Shown: in pieces, positions 22,007 through 22,132 of the stretch | Layout: each line of letters starts with the position of its first letter | Position numbering within the stretch: position 1 is the stretch's first letter | Source of the DNA: a virus | IMG/VR virus record: IMGVR_UViG_3300015264_000467 | Location: 1-22,132 of that record | Length of the DNA stretch: 22,132 nucleotides | Direction: 5' to 3' (one strand) | Made by a program: the position numbers and the translations under genes | The notes under the pieces: generated by a model | What the model saw: only the letters and a program-made list of their open reading frames with translations | What the model was told of the DNA's origin: nothing | Database searches by the model: none

Positions 22007-22132
22007 CTATTTCCCCTCAAAAGTTCTGACGAACTCAATCAGACTGCGCACGCCGATTCCGGACGGGCCTTTAGCAATCCAGCTCTTGTTCTCTTCCATC
22101 CACGCGGTGCCGGCGATATCGAGGTGCAGCCA
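22007..22132 (-). CDS. pepA: Leucyl aminopeptidase, C-terminal end (partial)
   Basis: The minus strand carries 41 codons and a TAG, running off the right edge. The sequence WLHLDIAGTAWMEENKSW followed by KGPSGIGVRSLIEFVRTFEGK is the conserved C-terminus of M17 leucyl aminopeptidase (HLDIAGTAW...KGPTGxGVRxLxEF). It is a cytosolic, metal-dependent hexameric exopeptidase that releases N-terminal residues. The catalytic residues are off-window. It is a core host gene and shows that the prophage has ended to its left. Confidence 0.9.
   Translation of the reverse strand, partial: WLHLDIAGTAWMEENKSWIAKGPSGIGVRSLIEFVRTFEGK

Overview
The window looks like the right-hand part of an integrated, siphovirus-like prophage, running from the head-tail connector to the integrase, followed by a short stretch of host chromosome. 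The likely host is an Acidobacteriota-type bacterium. That is inferred from three things: moderately high GC, several families of dispersed palindromic intergenic repeats of a style I associate with those genomes, and the host genes at the right edge (a DUF4142 lipoprotein and the end of leucyl aminopeptidase pepA). No rRNA or complete tRNA is present to confirm it.

Layout. 1-2993: connector (5' end off-window), HK97-gp10-like protein, tail terminator, major tail protein, an intrinsic terminator, and a tail-assembly chaperone pair whose second frame needs a -1 frameshift. 3072-3849: a lipoprotein moron with its own promoter and terminator. 3884-11022: tape measure and then the gene order DUF2460, DUF2163, NlpC/P60 peptidase and large tail-tip protein, as in gene transfer agents and many siphophages. 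An inverted repeat sits inside this operon, and the tail-tip protein carries two inserted copies of one domain. 11023-12061: structured leader, a 55-residue putative antitoxin and a Fic/Doc toxin whose reading frame has lost its start codon. 12094-16142: secreted fibre-like protein, three SAM methyltransferases (one plus, two minus strand) and an unannotated-looking 53-residue membrane protein; this looks like lysogenic-conversion cargo. 16196-18760: small membrane protein, HNH endonuclease, an apparent holin-lipoprotein fusion and a small phage protein, separated by repeats. 18977-19966: tyrosine recombinase with altered catalytic motifs. 19967-20979: AT-rich stretch holding a tRNA-Arg(UCU) anticodon-arm fragment (candidate att site) and the wreck of an IS5-type transposase. 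20980-22132: host lipoprotein, repeats, the 5' stub of an IS1182-type transposase and pepA.

The structural genes overlap or nearly touch (GTGA/ATGA overlaps) and form one late tail operon, cut by the moron and by the repeat at 6398-6484. The cargo and lysis-side region is patchwork. I see no wholly new system. The most unusual items are the start-less Doc partner of a small ORF, the domain insertions shared among tail proteins, the lysis-type fusion whose end is written by a repeat element, and the methyltransferase/secreted-protein cargo block.
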